64,000 nt of DNA, from the NCBI GenBank assembly GCA_910578095.1, contig CAJTOZ010000006.1, positions 1 through 64,000 on the forward strand, read 5' to 3'. A program made the translations under genes and the position numbers. The notes beneath the pieces are model-generated. The model was not told where the DNA came from, did no database searches, and saw only the letters and a list, made by a program, of their open reading frames with translations. Of this stretch, positions 34,684 through 44,262 are shown one piece after another. How positions within the stretch are numbered: position 1 is the first letter of the stretch; each line of letters starts with the position of its first letter. The DNA is from an uncultured Muribaculaceae bacterium (GTDB lineage: Bacteria; Bacteroidota; Bacteroidia; Bacteroidales; Muribaculaceae).

Positions 34684-37146
34684 ATGATATACCCCTCATC
34701 GTTTGAAAAAAAAGTAGGCTTCGACGCCGTGCGCCGCGCCGTGGGCGAAGCATGCACCTCGGCCATGGGACGCGAGCAGGCCGAAGAAATGGCTTTTACC
34801 GCCGACCACTCCGCCGTGCGGCTCGCGCTCGAACAAACCGCTGAGATGCTTGCCATCACAGGAAGCGACAGCGAGTTTCAGCTCGGAGCCATACACGACA
34901 TGCGCGCGGCCCTGCGCGGAATACGCGTGCCCGGGTCGTTCATGCCCGCGCAGGAACTCATGCAGCTGCGCACAGTGCTCGACACCGCTGCCGACCTGCA
35001 CGCATTCTTCGCCCGCCACCGCGACGACGAAGGCCACTCCGACCTTCCGGCCCTCGACCGCGTGGCGATTCTGCTCACACCCATGCCGGAAACCGCGCGG
35101 GCCATCGACCGCCTGCTCGACCGCTGGGGCAACGTGCGCGACAATGCCTCCCCCGAACTCGCCGAAATACGTCGCTCGCTGGCGTCGATGAACGGTGTCA
35201 TAGCCGGTGCCATGCGCCGGGTGATGGCGAGAGCCGTACAGGAGGGATGGGTGGAGCCCGATGTCACGCCGGCCGTGCGCGACGGGCGCCTTGTGGTGCC
35301 GGTGGCTCCGGCCAACAAACGCCGGATCGCCGGCATCGTCCACGATGAATCGGCATCCGGCAAAACCGTGTTCATAGAACCTGCCGAAATAGTGGAAGCC
35401 AACAACCGCCTGCGCGAACTGCAGATGCGGGAACGGCGCGAAGTCACACGACTGCTCATAGCCATGGCCGACAGCCTGAGGCCCGAATGCCCGCAGATGC
35501 TCGACACGCTCGATCTCCTCGGCCAACTCGATTTCATCCACGCCAAAGCCGCCTATGCGAGAGCCACGGAAGCAACAATGCCTACCCTCGCGGAAGGGCC
35601 GGAGATGGAATGGTACCATGCATGCCACCCCGTGCTGCGGGCCTCGCTGGAGCGGCAGGGCAAGCAGATAGTGCCGCTCGACATCACCCTCTCCTGCCCC
35701 GACAGACGCATACTCGTGATTTCCGGCCCTAACGCCGGAGGCAAATCGGTGACGCTCAAGACCGTAGGCATCATACAGTACATGGTGCAGTGCGGACTGC
35801 TGCCGCCCGTATATGAAAACTCGCGCATAGGAGTGTTCGACAGCATCTTCATCGACATCGGCGACGACCAGAGCATAGAGGACGACCTCAGCACCTACTC
35901 CTCGCATCTGCGCAATATGAAGTATTTCCTATCCCATGGCAATGACCGCACTCTGCTGCTCATCGATGAATTCGGAGCAGGCACAGAGCCGCAGATAGGT
36001 GGTGCCATCGCCCAGGCCATACTGCGACAGTACAACGACCGCCACATGTGGGGCATCGTCACCACCCACTTCCAGAACCTCAAGCACTTCGCGGAGGACA
36101 CTCCGGGGCTCGTAAACGGCTCCATGCTGTACGACCGCCAGCTCATGCAACCGCAGTTCCGGCTGCTCATAGGCCACCCCGGAAGCTCCTTCGCCATAGA
36201 GATAGCACGCAAGACCGGCCTGCCGGAAGCAGTAATAGCCGATGCTGAAGAAATCGTGGGCAGCGACTATGTGAATCTCGACAAATACCTGCTCGACATC
36301 ACACGCGACAAAAGATACTGGGAGAACAAACGCGCCGACATCCGCCGCAAGGAAAAACGCCTCGAGGAGACGCTCGCGAGATACGAGGCTGATGCCGACA
36401 ACCTGCGCGCGCAGCGACGGGAAATAATAGCCGACGCACGCGCCGAGGCTAAAAAGATATTGGAAGGCAGCAATGCGGCCATCGAACGCACCATCCACGA
36501 CATACGCCGCGCGCAGGCCGACCGCGAGGCCACTCTCGAAGCGCGGCGGCGCCTCGATGAGGAGCGCAGACGCATGGGCGAGGAACTCAAGGCGGCCGAC
36601 AGCGACCATCCGCTCACCGCACGCGCGCCCCGGCGTAAACGCAAGCCCGAGACGTCCGCACCGAAATCCACCGAAAAACGCGCACTCGCCCCGGGCGACA
36701 ACGTGCTGCTCGACGGCGCCGGCACTCCGGGTACCATCGAGAGCCTGAAAGGCGACAGCGCTACCGTGATTTTCGGACAACTGCGCACCACCGTCAAAAC
36801 CTCACGCCTCACCCCCACACTGCGCAAAGCCGCCAGCGGTGCCAAAGCAGCATCATTCGTCAGCACCTCGACAGGCAACGAAATACGAGAGCGACAGCTG
36901 CGTTTCAAGCCCGACATCGATGTGCGCGGAATGCGTGCCGATGAAGCAGTGCAGTCCGTGACATATTTCATCGACGATGCCCTGCAGTTCAATGCCGGGC
37001 GGGTGCGCATACTCCATGGCACCGGCACCGGAGCGCTGCGGCAGTACATACGCCAGTATCTCGCCACTGTGCACGGCGTGCGCGCTTTCCGCGATGAGGA
37101 CGTGCGGCTTGGAGGCGCCGGTATCACTGTGGTGGAGCTCAGCTGA
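34684..37146 (+). CDS. mutS2: Endonuclease MutS2 (Smr-domain MutS homologue)
   Basis: An 820-residue MutS-family ATPase lacking the mismatch-recognition domain. In other bacteria MutS2 suppresses recombination or rescues collided ribosomes. The core and lever region occupies 1-330, Walker A GPNAGGKS is near 348-355 and Walker B LLLIDEFGAGTEP near 422. A long coiled coil rich in Arg and Glu spans about 520-640. A C-terminal Smr nuclease domain includes DVRGMRADEA and HGTGTGALR. Length is typical. It stands alone between its own promoter and terminator. Confidence 0.94.
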   Translation: MIYPSSFEKKVGFDAVRRAVGEACTSAMGREQAEEMAFTADHSAVRLALEQTAEMLAITGSDSEFQLGAIHDMRAALRGIRVPGSFMPAQELMQLRTVLDTAADLHAFFARHRDDEGHSDLPALDRVAILLTPMPETARAIDRLLDRWGNVRDNASPELAEIRRSLASMNGVIAGAMRRVMARAVQEGWVEPDVTPAVRDGRLVVPVAPANKRRIAGIVHDESASGKTVFIEPAEIVEANNRLRELQMRERREVTRLLIAMADSLRPECPQMLDTLDLLGQLDFIHAKAAYARATEATMPTLAEGPEMEWYHACHPVLRASLERQGKQIVPLDITLSCPDRRILVISGPNAGGKSVTLKTVGIIQYMVQCGLLPPVYENSRIGVFDSIFIDIGDDQSIEDDLSTYSSHLRNMKYFLSHGNDRTLLLIDEFGAGTEPQIGGAIAQAILRQYNDRHMWGIVTTHFQNLKHFAEDTPGLVNGSMLYDRQLMQPQFRLLIGHPGSSFAIEIARKTGLPEAVIADAEEIVGSDYVNLDKYLLDITRDKRYWENKRADIRRKEKRLEETLARYEADADNLRAQRREIIADARAEAKKILEGSNAAIERTIHDIRRAQADREATLEARRRLDEERRRMGEELKAADSDHPLTARAPRRKRKPETSAPKSTEKRALAPGDNVLLDGAGTPGTIESLKGDSATVIFGQLRTTVKTSRLTPTLRKAASGAKAASFVSTSTGNEIRERQLRFKPDIDVRGMRADEAVQSVTYFIDDALQFNAGRVRILHGTGTGALRQYIRQYLATVHGVRAFRDEDVRLGGAGITVVELS

Positions 37147-37166
37147 CACGTACACAGACATAAACA

Positions 37167-37226
37167 GACCGCACACGCCACCCTCGCGGAAGTCAATCCG
37201 CCGGTGGCTTGTGCGGTCCGTTTTTT
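37167..37226. terminator. Terminator between mutS2 and galE
   Basis: GACCGCACACGCCACC pairs with GGTGGCTTGTGCGGTC around an 18-20 nt loop, followed by CGTTTTTT. Convergent to galE. Confidence 0.8.
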
Positions 37227-37268
37227 ACGGTCCGGCCTGTCATAGGCGGCCGGCAGCCTGACTGAGCA

Positions 37269-38306
37269 TTACATTATGCCCTTCTCGCGCAGACGCAGCT
37301 GCCAGTTCCAGGCCGAGCGCATGGTGTCGGCCAAGGAAGTGCCGGCGGTCCAGCCCAGCACAGTGTTGGCACGGGCGGGGTCGGCCCACACCTGTATGAT
37401 ATCGCCCTCGCGGCGCGGAGCGAACTTGTGGGGCACCTTCACGCCTGTAGCCTCCTCAAATGTATTGATAAGTTCCAGCACGCTCACACCGTTGCCTGTG
37501 CCGAGGTTGAACACCTCAACAGGCTCTGCGCACTTGTCGTCGACAAGACGTTCCACAGCCACGACGTGTGCTTTGGCCAGGTCCACCACATTGATAAAAT
37601 CGCGGATGCAGGTGCCGTCGGGTGTGGAGTAGTCATTGCCAAACACACTCAGCATCGGGCGCACGCCGATAGCGGTCTGTGTGAGGAAAGGAATCAGATT
37701 CTGGGGCACACCGTTGGGCAGCTCGCCGATGAGAGCGCTGGGATGAGCGCCTACGGGATTGAAATAGCGCAGCAGGATAGCCTTGAACGGCGCACCGGAG
37801 GCCACAGTGTCGCAGATTATGTCCTCGCTGATTTTCTTGGTGTTGCCGTAAGGCGAGGTCGCAGTCTTGCGGGGAGTGTTTTCGGTCACAGGGTTCTGGT
37901 CCGGTTCGCCATAGACAGTGCACGACGACGAGAACACTATGCCACGCACACCGTTGGGGCCCATCAGGTCGAGCAGATTGATGAGCGTATTGAGGTTGTT
38001 GCGGTAGTAAAGCAGCGGCTTCTGCACGGATTCGCCCACAGCCTTGCTTGCCGCGAAATTAATGATGCCCTTGATGTCGGGATAATCAGCGAAAAGTTTC
38101 TTAAGGGTGTCGATATCGGTGCAGTCGCCCTCAACAAAGTCGGGACGCACTCCGGTGATAGCCTCGATACCGTCGAGCACATCGCGGTTGCTGTTGCTGA
38201 GATTATCGATGATTACCACACTATAACCGGCGTTGATAAGTTCGACGGTGGTATGGCTACCGATGTAGCCCGTGCCGCCGGTGACGAGGATTCTTGCTTT
38301 TTCCAT
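37269..38306 (-). CDS. galE: UDP-glucose 4-epimerase
   Basis: A 345-residue short-chain dehydrogenase-family enzyme interconverting UDP-glucose and UDP-galactose for sugar catabolism and glycan synthesis. The NAD-binding motif GGTGYIGSH lies at 10-18, and the catalytic YGNTK (YxxxK) near 152. SSSCTVYG precedes it. Length is normal. It lies 34 nt downstream of dnaB in the same direction. Confidence 0.94.
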   Translation of the reverse strand: MEKARILVTGGTGYIGSHTTVELINAGYSVVIIDNLSNSNRDVLDGIEAITGVRPDFVEGDCTDIDTLKKLFADYPDIKGIINFAASKAVGESVQKPLLYYRNNLNTLINLLDLMGPNGVRGIVFSSSCTVYGEPDQNPVTENTPRKTATSPYGNTKKISEDIICDTVASGAPFKAILLRYFNPVGAHPSALIGELPNGVPQNLIPFLTQTAIGVRPMLSVFGNDYSTPDGTCIRDFINVVDLAKAHVVAVERLVDDKCAEPVEVFNLGTGNGVSVLELINTFEEATGVKVPHKFAPRREGDIIQVWADPARANTVLGWTAGTSLADTMRSAWNWQLRLREKGIM

Positions 38307-38340
38307 CTTTAATATATAGGTTAGAGGATTATTTTTAAAA

Positions 38341-39894
38341 TCAGAAAGGCAGCGGTCCCGAGGACGGAGGGGCCATGAAATCGGCAGAGCCGCCGCTCAT
38401 GGGTGCAGCCCCGGGAGTGGGCGCAGGTGCGGCCTGGTCGGCTATATCGTCGTTCAGGCGGGAAGCATGAGTGCCCATCTCCATTGCCACCGACGCTTCG
38501 TTCCAGTTCTCGAAACGGGCCACAGGAGCGCGGAAGCGCATCTTCACATCGTCCACGGCACCCGAGCGGTGTTTGGCCACGATGAACTCGGCAAGACCAC
38601 GGATATCACGGCCGCTTGCATCAGTATCGCTGTGCAGATAATACTCCGGACGGTGGATGAAGCACACCATATCGGCATCCTGCTCGATGGCTCCGGATTC
38701 GCGCAGGTCGCTGAGCTGCGGACGCTTGTTCTCGCTGCGCGACTCCACGCTTCGGTTGAGCTGCGACAGCGCCACTATAGGCAGATTCAATTCTTTTGCC
38801 AGCTGCTTGAGCGATCTTGATATCATGCTCACCTCCTGCTCGCGCGAGCCGAATTTCATGCCCGAGGCATTCATCAGCTGCAGATAGTCTATGATGATCA
38901 TGCGCACACCATGCTCGCGCACCAGGCGGCGCGCCTTCGTGCGCAATTCGAAAATCGACAGCGACGGCGTGTCGTCGATATAGAGCGGCGCACCGGTCAG
39001 ATGCTTGATACGCGCCATCAGCTGGTTCCATTCTATAGGCGACAACTGGCCGCTCTTGATTTTGGAGCCCTCGATCTCGCACACGTTCGATATGAGACGG
39101 TTGACAAGCTGCACATTGCTCATTTCAAGCGAGAATATGGCTATGGGCGTGTTGTACGTGACAGCCATATTCTTGGCCATGGACAGCACGAATGCCGTCT
39201 TACCCATGGCCGGGCGCGCTGCTATGATGATAAGGTCGGAATTCTGCCATCCGGAAGTAAGTTTGTCCAGATCGTGATAGCCGGATTCGAGACCGCTGAG
39301 ACCCGACGTACGGTTGGCGGCGGCCTGTATCTGGTCAATGGCCTGTGTGATCACGGGGTCGATCTGCGTCACCTCTTTCTTGACATTGCGCTGCGATATC
39401 TCAAACAGGCGTCCTTCGGCCTCCTGCAGCACATCATCCACGTCGATGCTTTCGTCGAACGCCTTTGTCTCAAGCTCCGAGGCGAAACCTATGAGTTGTC
39501 GCGAAAGATACTTCTGCGCCACGATGCGGGCGTGAAACTCGACATTGGCAGCCGAGGCCACTTCCATGGTCAGCTGGGCCACATAGGCCGTGCCGCCTAC
39601 GCTCTCGAGAGTGCCGTTGAGACGCAACTGCTCCACCACGGTGAGCATGTCGATAGGGCTCTGCGATGCGCCAAGCGTCTGTATCGCCTCATAGATGCGC
39701 TGGTGAGCCGGCTCGTAGAAGCTGTCGGCATGCAGGATGTCGCACACTATGGTATAGGCATCCTTCTCAAGCATGAGAGCGCCAAGCACGGCGGCTTCAA
39801 GGCGGGTGTCGCGCGGCGCTATGCGGCCCGCGGAGTCGGCAACCTGAGCATTGGCCGCACGCTGGCGGTAATTATTGGGAGTGGAAGGGGGCAT
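38341..39894 (-). CDS. dnaB: Replicative DNA helicase
   Basis: A 517-residue hexameric replicative helicase. The N-terminal DnaB domain (about 25-130) is followed by a RecA-like ATPase domain with Walker A ARPAMGKTAF near 228-237, Walker B MIIIDYLQLM near 335 and the RSENKRPQLSDLRESGAIEQ region. The C-terminal tail is Pro/Ala/Gly-rich and probably disordered. No intein is present. It follows the yihY-like gene by 30 nt. Confidence 0.95.
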   Translation of the reverse strand: MPPSTPNNYRQRAANAQVADSAGRIAPRDTRLEAAVLGALMLEKDAYTIVCDILHADSFYEPAHQRIYEAIQTLGASQSPIDMLTVVEQLRLNGTLESVGGTAYVAQLTMEVASAANVEFHARIVAQKYLSRQLIGFASELETKAFDESIDVDDVLQEAEGRLFEISQRNVKKEVTQIDPVITQAIDQIQAAANRTSGLSGLESGYHDLDKLTSGWQNSDLIIIAARPAMGKTAFVLSMAKNMAVTYNTPIAIFSLEMSNVQLVNRLISNVCEIEGSKIKSGQLSPIEWNQLMARIKHLTGAPLYIDDTPSLSIFELRTKARRLVREHGVRMIIIDYLQLMNASGMKFGSREQEVSMISRSLKQLAKELNLPIVALSQLNRSVESRSENKRPQLSDLRESGAIEQDADMVCFIHRPEYYLHSDTDASGRDIRGLAEFIVAKHRSGAVDDVKMRFRAPVARFENWNEASVAMEMGTHASRLNDDIADQAAPAPTPGAAPMSGGSADFMAPPSSGPLPF

Positions 39895-39924
39895 GTGCTG
39901 TGAATTGGTTTTCAGGCAGCAAAT

Positions 39925-41310
39925 TTACGCATTTTTTTTCAAAGAAGCCTCGTTTATCTCCATATCGCGCACCAGAATGGAACCGGTCTGTGCCTGCACG
40001 GCCCGCACCACACTTCCGTACACCTTCACCACGCCCGGGAAGCGGTCGGCGAAGTCGGGAACGAAATCACATGCGCCGATATTGTCAAGCCGGTCGCACA
40101 CCATGGCCACGGTGATGGTGTCGGTGGCCAGCGCAGGCTGGTAGCCTATCACAGCCCGGCGCTCGTCCACTATCACATGACTGATAAGTCCGCACGCCGT
40201 GAGCCGGTCGATGGCATCGCCGGCAAGACGCGCCGGAAAACCATATTCGTGTATCAGATCGGCCGCGCTCGGAGCAGGCATTCCGGCATCGAAACGCTTC
40301 ACTATCACGGCTGCGATAGCGAGCACCACACGCCGGCGGTAGGACAGCGACACTTTCGACGATTCGTTGGCGAAATTAAACTGGAATATATTCTGCGAGG
40401 AATAGCATATCACAGCTCCCGCCAGCGTGATCACCCACACCAGCTGAAGCCATATCAGGAGCAACGGCAGAAACGAGAAACTGCCGTATATGGCGTTGTA
40501 GCGCGACACATACATCTGGCCGGACACAAAAACCCATTGCAGAATCAGGAAGCCGGCGGCAGCGATAGCCCCGGCCGGCACAGCGTTGAGAAACTTAACG
40601 CGGGTGTTGGGGATGGCCACATAGGCAATCGTGAAGAATAGCCATGTCAGCACCCACGACCCGGCTTCCATGAAGGCGGAAATCAGCGGGGTCATGAACT
40701 GCCAGTGGAACAACGATTGCAACGTGCTGCTGACCATCAGCGAGATACCGCCCGAACATATCATCAGCACCGGCAGGATTATGAGCATGGCGGTGTAGTC
40801 GGTGAGTTTGCGCCACACGCTGCGGCCTTCTTTCACGCCCCACACGAGATTGAACGTATCTTCCACATTCATGAGCAGAGAGATGAGTGTCCACAGCAGG
40901 AACACGATGCCTACGCCCACAAACACCCCTTCGGCGCTCTGGTTCAGATACGAATCCACAAAACTCAGCATGGCGTTCACAGCCGTGCGTTGGGCCGGAA
41001 AAATGTGCATGAGCTCTTCCTGCAGGAAACTCTGCATGTTGAAGCCGCGACCTATGGCAAAGAGCAGCGCCAGAGCCGGCACCAGAGCGAGCAGCGTGCG
41101 GTAGGTCATGGCGCAGGCCTGCGACTGCAGGTCGGCGTTCAGAAAGGAACGTACGGAGAGGTTCAGTGTCTTCACAAGCCGCACGCTCCAGCGACCGCTG
41201 TTGTCGGTCCATACATCCGTGCTCACATATCGCCACCGGTCGACAGCCCGCGACACAAGCCGCGACACGAACGAGGAACCGCCGTCCGCTTCAGGTTTTT
41301 CGTGTTTCAT
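39925..41310 (-). CDS. YihY/BrkB-family inner membrane protein
   Basis: A 461-residue protein with a YihY core of about six transmembrane helices (for example MTYRTLLALVPALALLFAIG near 67-86) and a C-terminal cytoplasmic extension of about 130 residues. The extension resembles a winged-helix-like region (ADLIHEYGFPARLAGDAIDR). The family was once misannotated as RNase BN, and its true function is not settled. It may be cotranscribed with dnaB. Confidence 0.85.
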   Translation of the reverse strand: MKHEKPEADGGSSFVSRLVSRAVDRWRYVSTDVWTDNSGRWSVRLVKTLNLSVRSFLNADLQSQACAMTYRTLLALVPALALLFAIGRGFNMQSFLQEELMHIFPAQRTAVNAMLSFVDSYLNQSAEGVFVGVGIVFLLWTLISLLMNVEDTFNLVWGVKEGRSVWRKLTDYTAMLIILPVLMICSGGISLMVSSTLQSLFHWQFMTPLISAFMEAGSWVLTWLFFTIAYVAIPNTRVKFLNAVPAGAIAAAGFLILQWVFVSGQMYVSRYNAIYGSFSFLPLLLIWLQLVWVITLAGAVICYSSQNIFQFNFANESSKVSLSYRRRVVLAIAAVIVKRFDAGMPAPSAADLIHEYGFPARLAGDAIDRLTACGLISHVIVDERRAVIGYQPALATDTITVAMVCDRLDNIGACDFVPDFADRFPGVVKVYGSVVRAVQAQTGSILVRDMEINEASLKKNA

Positions 41311-41341
41311 AAGAGGTCACTTTAACATACCTTATAAAACG

Positions 41342-41400
41342 CAAATATCGCTAAAAAAGTCGGGGCAAGGAAAAAAATCGGCAAAAAACCGCTAATTTTG
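41342..41400. promoter_or_regulatory. Divergent -7 elements for yihY-like gene and rmuC
   Basis: Plus strand: TAATTTTG at 41393-41400, 7 nt before the rmuC start, so the leader is very short. Minus strand: GATATTTG at 41342-41349, about 30 nt before the yihY-like start. Neither has a clear -33 TTTG. Confidence 0.45.
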
Positions 41401-41407
41401 CACACAT

Positions 41408-42568
41408 ATGACCACCATCACCATAATATCTCTGCTACTGGCCGCGCTCGCCGTGGCGTATGCCCTGATGGCCGACCGACGCGCATCGCGCGCACGGGCC
41501 GAGGCCGACATGACACGCCGTCTGCTCGACGAACGCGCCGCCGACAACGCCGCCGCCGAAGAGCGCTTCCGCGCACTGGCCAACGAGGCCCTTCTGGCCA
41601 ACTCCCGCGCCCTCGACGCCGCCGGACGCCGCAATATCAACGAGGCGCTGGCTCCCATGGCCGAACGCATGAAAGAAATGGAGAAAACATTCCGCGAAGC
41701 CTATTCCGCTGAGGCGCGCGAGCGCTTTTCGCTGGCCGACCGCGTGCGCGAGCTTGTGGAACTCAACAGGGTGGTGGGAGCCGAGACAAGACGCCTCACC
41801 GATGCCCTCAAGGGCAACACCCGCATGCAAGGCGACTGGGGCGAAATAATACTTGAAAACATACTTCAGCGCTCCGGCCTTCAGAACGGACGTGAATATG
41901 AGGTGCAGCAGACGGTGGCCGCTCCCGACGGGCGCCGTCTGCGCCCCGATGTGGTGGTCAACTATCCCGACGGACGCTGCGTGGTGGTGGACTCAAAAGT
42001 GTCGGTGGCGGCATATCTCGCCATGGTGGATGCCGATGATGCCGAAACGCGCGCCACATCGGCCAAAGCCCATCTTGCATCGGTGCGCGCACATATCAAC
42101 GAACTCAAGACTAAAAACTATCAGGACATCACGGGCGACCGCCGCTGCGACTTCGTCATGATGTTCATCCCCCACGAAGGCGCCTACATGGCCGCCATGC
42201 AGCTCGACAACACGCTGTGGCAATATGCCTTCGACTCTCGTGTGCTCATAGTGTCGCCCACCCATCTCATGGCTGTGGTGAAGCTTGTGGAACAACTGTG
42301 GCGCAACGACCGGCAGAGCCGCAACGCCATAGACATAGCCACCGAGGCTGGGCGCATGCTCGACAAACTAAGCGGTTTTCTCGCCGACATGGAGAAGATA
42401 GACACCACGCTCCTTGCGGCGCGACGCGCCTGGGACGCCGCACATGCCAAGCTCACATCGGGCACTGGCAATCTCATAGGCCGGGCCGAAAAACTACGCG
42501 CAATGGGAGCAAAAGCCGCCAAGGAGCTGCCTCGCACCTTCCGCGGCTCCGCCGAAGAAGATTCTTAG
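41408..42568 (+). CDS. rmuC: DNA recombination protein RmuC
   Basis: A 386-residue protein with an N-terminal membrane anchor (about 2-20), a coiled coil (about 25-125) and the RmuC nuclease-like core (GDWGEIILENILQRSGLQNG then KVSVAAYLAMVDADD). RmuC limits inversion of short repeats in E. coli. The stop codon TAG is odd: its TA belongs to the TTA target site and its G is the first base of the adjacent 262-bp MITE, so the insertion fixed the C-terminus. Confidence 0.92.
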   Translation: MTTITIISLLLAALAVAYALMADRRASRARAEADMTRRLLDERAADNAAAEERFRALANEALLANSRALDAAGRRNINEALAPMAERMKEMEKTFREAYSAEARERFSLADRVRELVELNRVVGAETRRLTDALKGNTRMQGDWGEIILENILQRSGLQNGREYEVQQTVAAPDGRRLRPDVVVNYPDGRCVVVDSKVSVAAYLAMVDADDAETRATSAKAHLASVRAHINELKTKNYQDITGDRRCDFVMMFIPHEGAYMAAMQLDNTLWQYAFDSRVLIVSPTHLMAVVKLVEQLWRNDRQSRNAIDIATEAGRMLDKLSGFLADMEKIDTTLLAARRAWDAAHAKLTSGTGNLIGRAEKLRAMGAKAAKELPRTFRGSAEEDS

Positions 42569-42829
42569 AGGGTGTTTAATAACAGATGTTAACGCAAGGG
42601 CGGTCGGTCTTTGAGCGATTTTCGCTTAACGATGAGGGAGTGTGGCCTTTGCCACTCGACCGAAGAGTTGGGTGAAAAGCGCCAAAGAGAGGCCGCTCTG
42701 CGGTAATTTTTAATCTGATAAACATCTGTTCGGTTTTATTATGTCATTAAATTCAAGTTATAGGGATGCCTGTTCAGTGTCTGTTTGATTTGAATTCCCT
42801 TGCGTTAACATCTGTTGTTAAACACCCTC
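42568..42829. mobile_element. 262-bp MITE with 33-34 bp terminal inverted repeats
   Basis: The inverted repeat 42567-42600 (AGAGGGTGTTTAA(T)AACAG...) matches 42797-42830 with one mismatch in 34. A TTA triplet directly flanks both ends (42565-42567 and 42830-42832), consistent with a 3-bp target duplication. The interior has no transposase gene, only short ORFs. This is a non-autonomous element probably mobilised in trans; TTA/TNA duplication is known for some IS5-family groups, which makes that family a guess. Confidence 0.85.
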
Positions 42830-42834
42830 TTAGA

Positions 42835-43173
42835 CTATCGCCGGCTCTCCAGGGCCTCCTGAAGCAGTAGCAGACGCGAACGCACCGAACGCAGACGCTC
42901 CACAACCTCGAAGCGGCGGCTGACACCCTCGCGGTTGCGGGCCAGCTCGGCACGCGCCGCATCAAGCTTCAGCCCGCGCTCTTTCAGCAGATAATGCACC
43001 ATGCGCAGGGCCTCGATATCGGCCGGACGGTAGAAGCGAGTGCGGCCCGCATTGCGGCGGGGCTTGATAATATCGGAAAATTGCGCTTCCCAGAAGCGCA
43101 GCGTAGATGCGGGCACACCCACCAGTTCCGCCACCTCAGCAATACGATAATATTTCTTGTCGAGAGTCTCCAT
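42835..43173 (-). CDS. MerR-family transcriptional regulator
   Basis: A 112-residue regulator with an N-terminal winged helix-turn-helix (KKYYRIAEVAELVGVPASTL, then RFWEAQF and RFYRPADIEAL, about 6-75) and a C-terminal dimerisation coiled coil. It lacks a metal- or drug-binding domain, so the effector is unknown. Its stop lies 2 nt beyond the right TTA flank of the MITE. It is 6 nt downstream of the M23 peptidase gene and probably cotranscribed with it. Confidence 0.88.
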   Translation of the reverse strand: METLDKKYYRIAEVAELVGVPASTLRFWEAQFSDIIKPRRNAGRTRFYRPADIEALRMVHYLLKERGLKLDAARAELARNREGVSRRFEVVERLRSVRSRLLLLQEALESRR

Positions 43174-43179
43174 ATCCTA

Positions 43180-44151
43180 TCAGTCCATCACATGTCCGGC
43201 ATTCTCGGCCTGGCGTATCATTTCATCATACTGCTGCGGCGTGAGGTCGTAATAATAGTAGTGCACAGGATTTTGCGGCACGCCGTTGAGCCGCACCTCA
43301 TAGTGCAGATGCGGACCTGTGCTCTTGCCGGTATTGCCCACACGGCCTATCATGTCGCCGCGGTGCACCGTCTGGCCCGGGCGCACCAGTATCTCGCTTA
43401 GGTGGGCGTAGCGGGTGAGATACTGATAGCCGTGGTCGAGTTCTATCAGATTGCCGTAGCCGCTGTGCCATCCGGCCGACTGCACCTTGGCATCGCCGGT
43501 AGCATAAACCGGTGTGCCCACCGGGGCCGAAAAGTCCATGCCCTCGTGAAACTTGGCCGTGCCATATATCGGGTCGCGGCGATAGCCATAGCCGGAAGCC
43601 ATGGCGCGCAGGCTCTTCTCGCTCACAGGCTGTATGGCCGGGACATGAGAACTGCGCTCGCGCAGTGTCGACGCACGGCTGCGCAGAAAATCAAACGACC
43701 GCGACTGCGTGGCCACCATCTGCTCCAGCACATCAAGCTTGTCGGTAAGATCGCCCACAAGCTCCGTATCGGCCAAAGAATCCACGCTCTCGTAATTGCG
43801 CCGCCGTTCCAGGCCTGCGTAACGGCGCGCCGCCCCGAGGGGCTCGGCCTGCATCACCACGCGGTAGAAATTGTCGTCGCGCGCGGCGATATCGCCTATC
43901 ACGGCTATAGCCTCGTCGGCTCGCCGGCCAAGCATGTCGACACTCAGGCGCAGACGCTCGTTCTCGGCACGCAGCACGCGCTCTTTCGGAAAGTCCAGAG
44001 CCATATACAGCGCCGTCACCGCACCCAGAGCCACCGCCGCACCCACTGCAAACTGGCGCAACGAAGCTACGAGACGCTGACGGGCGGTGGGATACACACG
44101 CTCGTACTGCCCCGTGGCTGGATTCAGACGATAGAATGCTTTTTGGCTCAT
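43180..44151 (-). CDS. M23-family (LytM) peptidase, membrane-anchored
   Basis: A 323-residue cell-wall endopeptidase homologue. One transmembrane anchor (about 29-50) precedes a periplasmic coiled-coil region (about 55-160) and the LytM domain. Zinc ligands are visible in FHEGMDFSAPVGTP and GPHLHYEV (HxxxD and HxH). This layout matches Bacteroidetes peptidoglycan peptidases that act in cell shape or division. Confidence 0.9.
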   Translation of the reverse strand: MSQKAFYRLNPATGQYERVYPTARQRLVASLRQFAVGAAVALGAVTALYMALDFPKERVLRAENERLRLSVDMLGRRADEAIAVIGDIAARDDNFYRVVMQAEPLGAARRYAGLERRRNYESVDSLADTELVGDLTDKLDVLEQMVATQSRSFDFLRSRASTLRERSSHVPAIQPVSEKSLRAMASGYGYRRDPIYGTAKFHEGMDFSAPVGTPVYATGDAKVQSAGWHSGYGNLIELDHGYQYLTRYAHLSEILVRPGQTVHRGDMIGRVGNTGKSTGPHLHYEVRLNGVPQNPVHYYYYDLTPQQYDEMIRQAENAGHVMD

Positions 44152-44178
44152 TCCGGAGATGACTTGACTTGGTTTTCG

Positions 44179-44210
44179 CTTGCAAAAATACGAAATATGC
44201 TGTAATTTTG
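44179..44210 (+). promoter_or_regulatory. Promoter of alaS, with divergent minus-strand -7 box
   Basis: CTTG at 44179-44182 and TAATTTTG at 44203-44210 are 20 bp apart. Overlapping it, TATTTTTG on the minus strand at 44183-44190 would serve the M23 peptidase gene. Confidence 0.6.
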
Positions 44211-44262
44211 CAGTCTGAAATCAAGAAATTACACAATAATAATTATACTATAGCAACCCAAC

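Noticed and set aside
42601..42796. Degenerate transposase gene inside the MITE
   Set aside because: Only fragments of about 25 codons are open in any frame and none shows a transposase motif, so the element is treated as non-autonomous.
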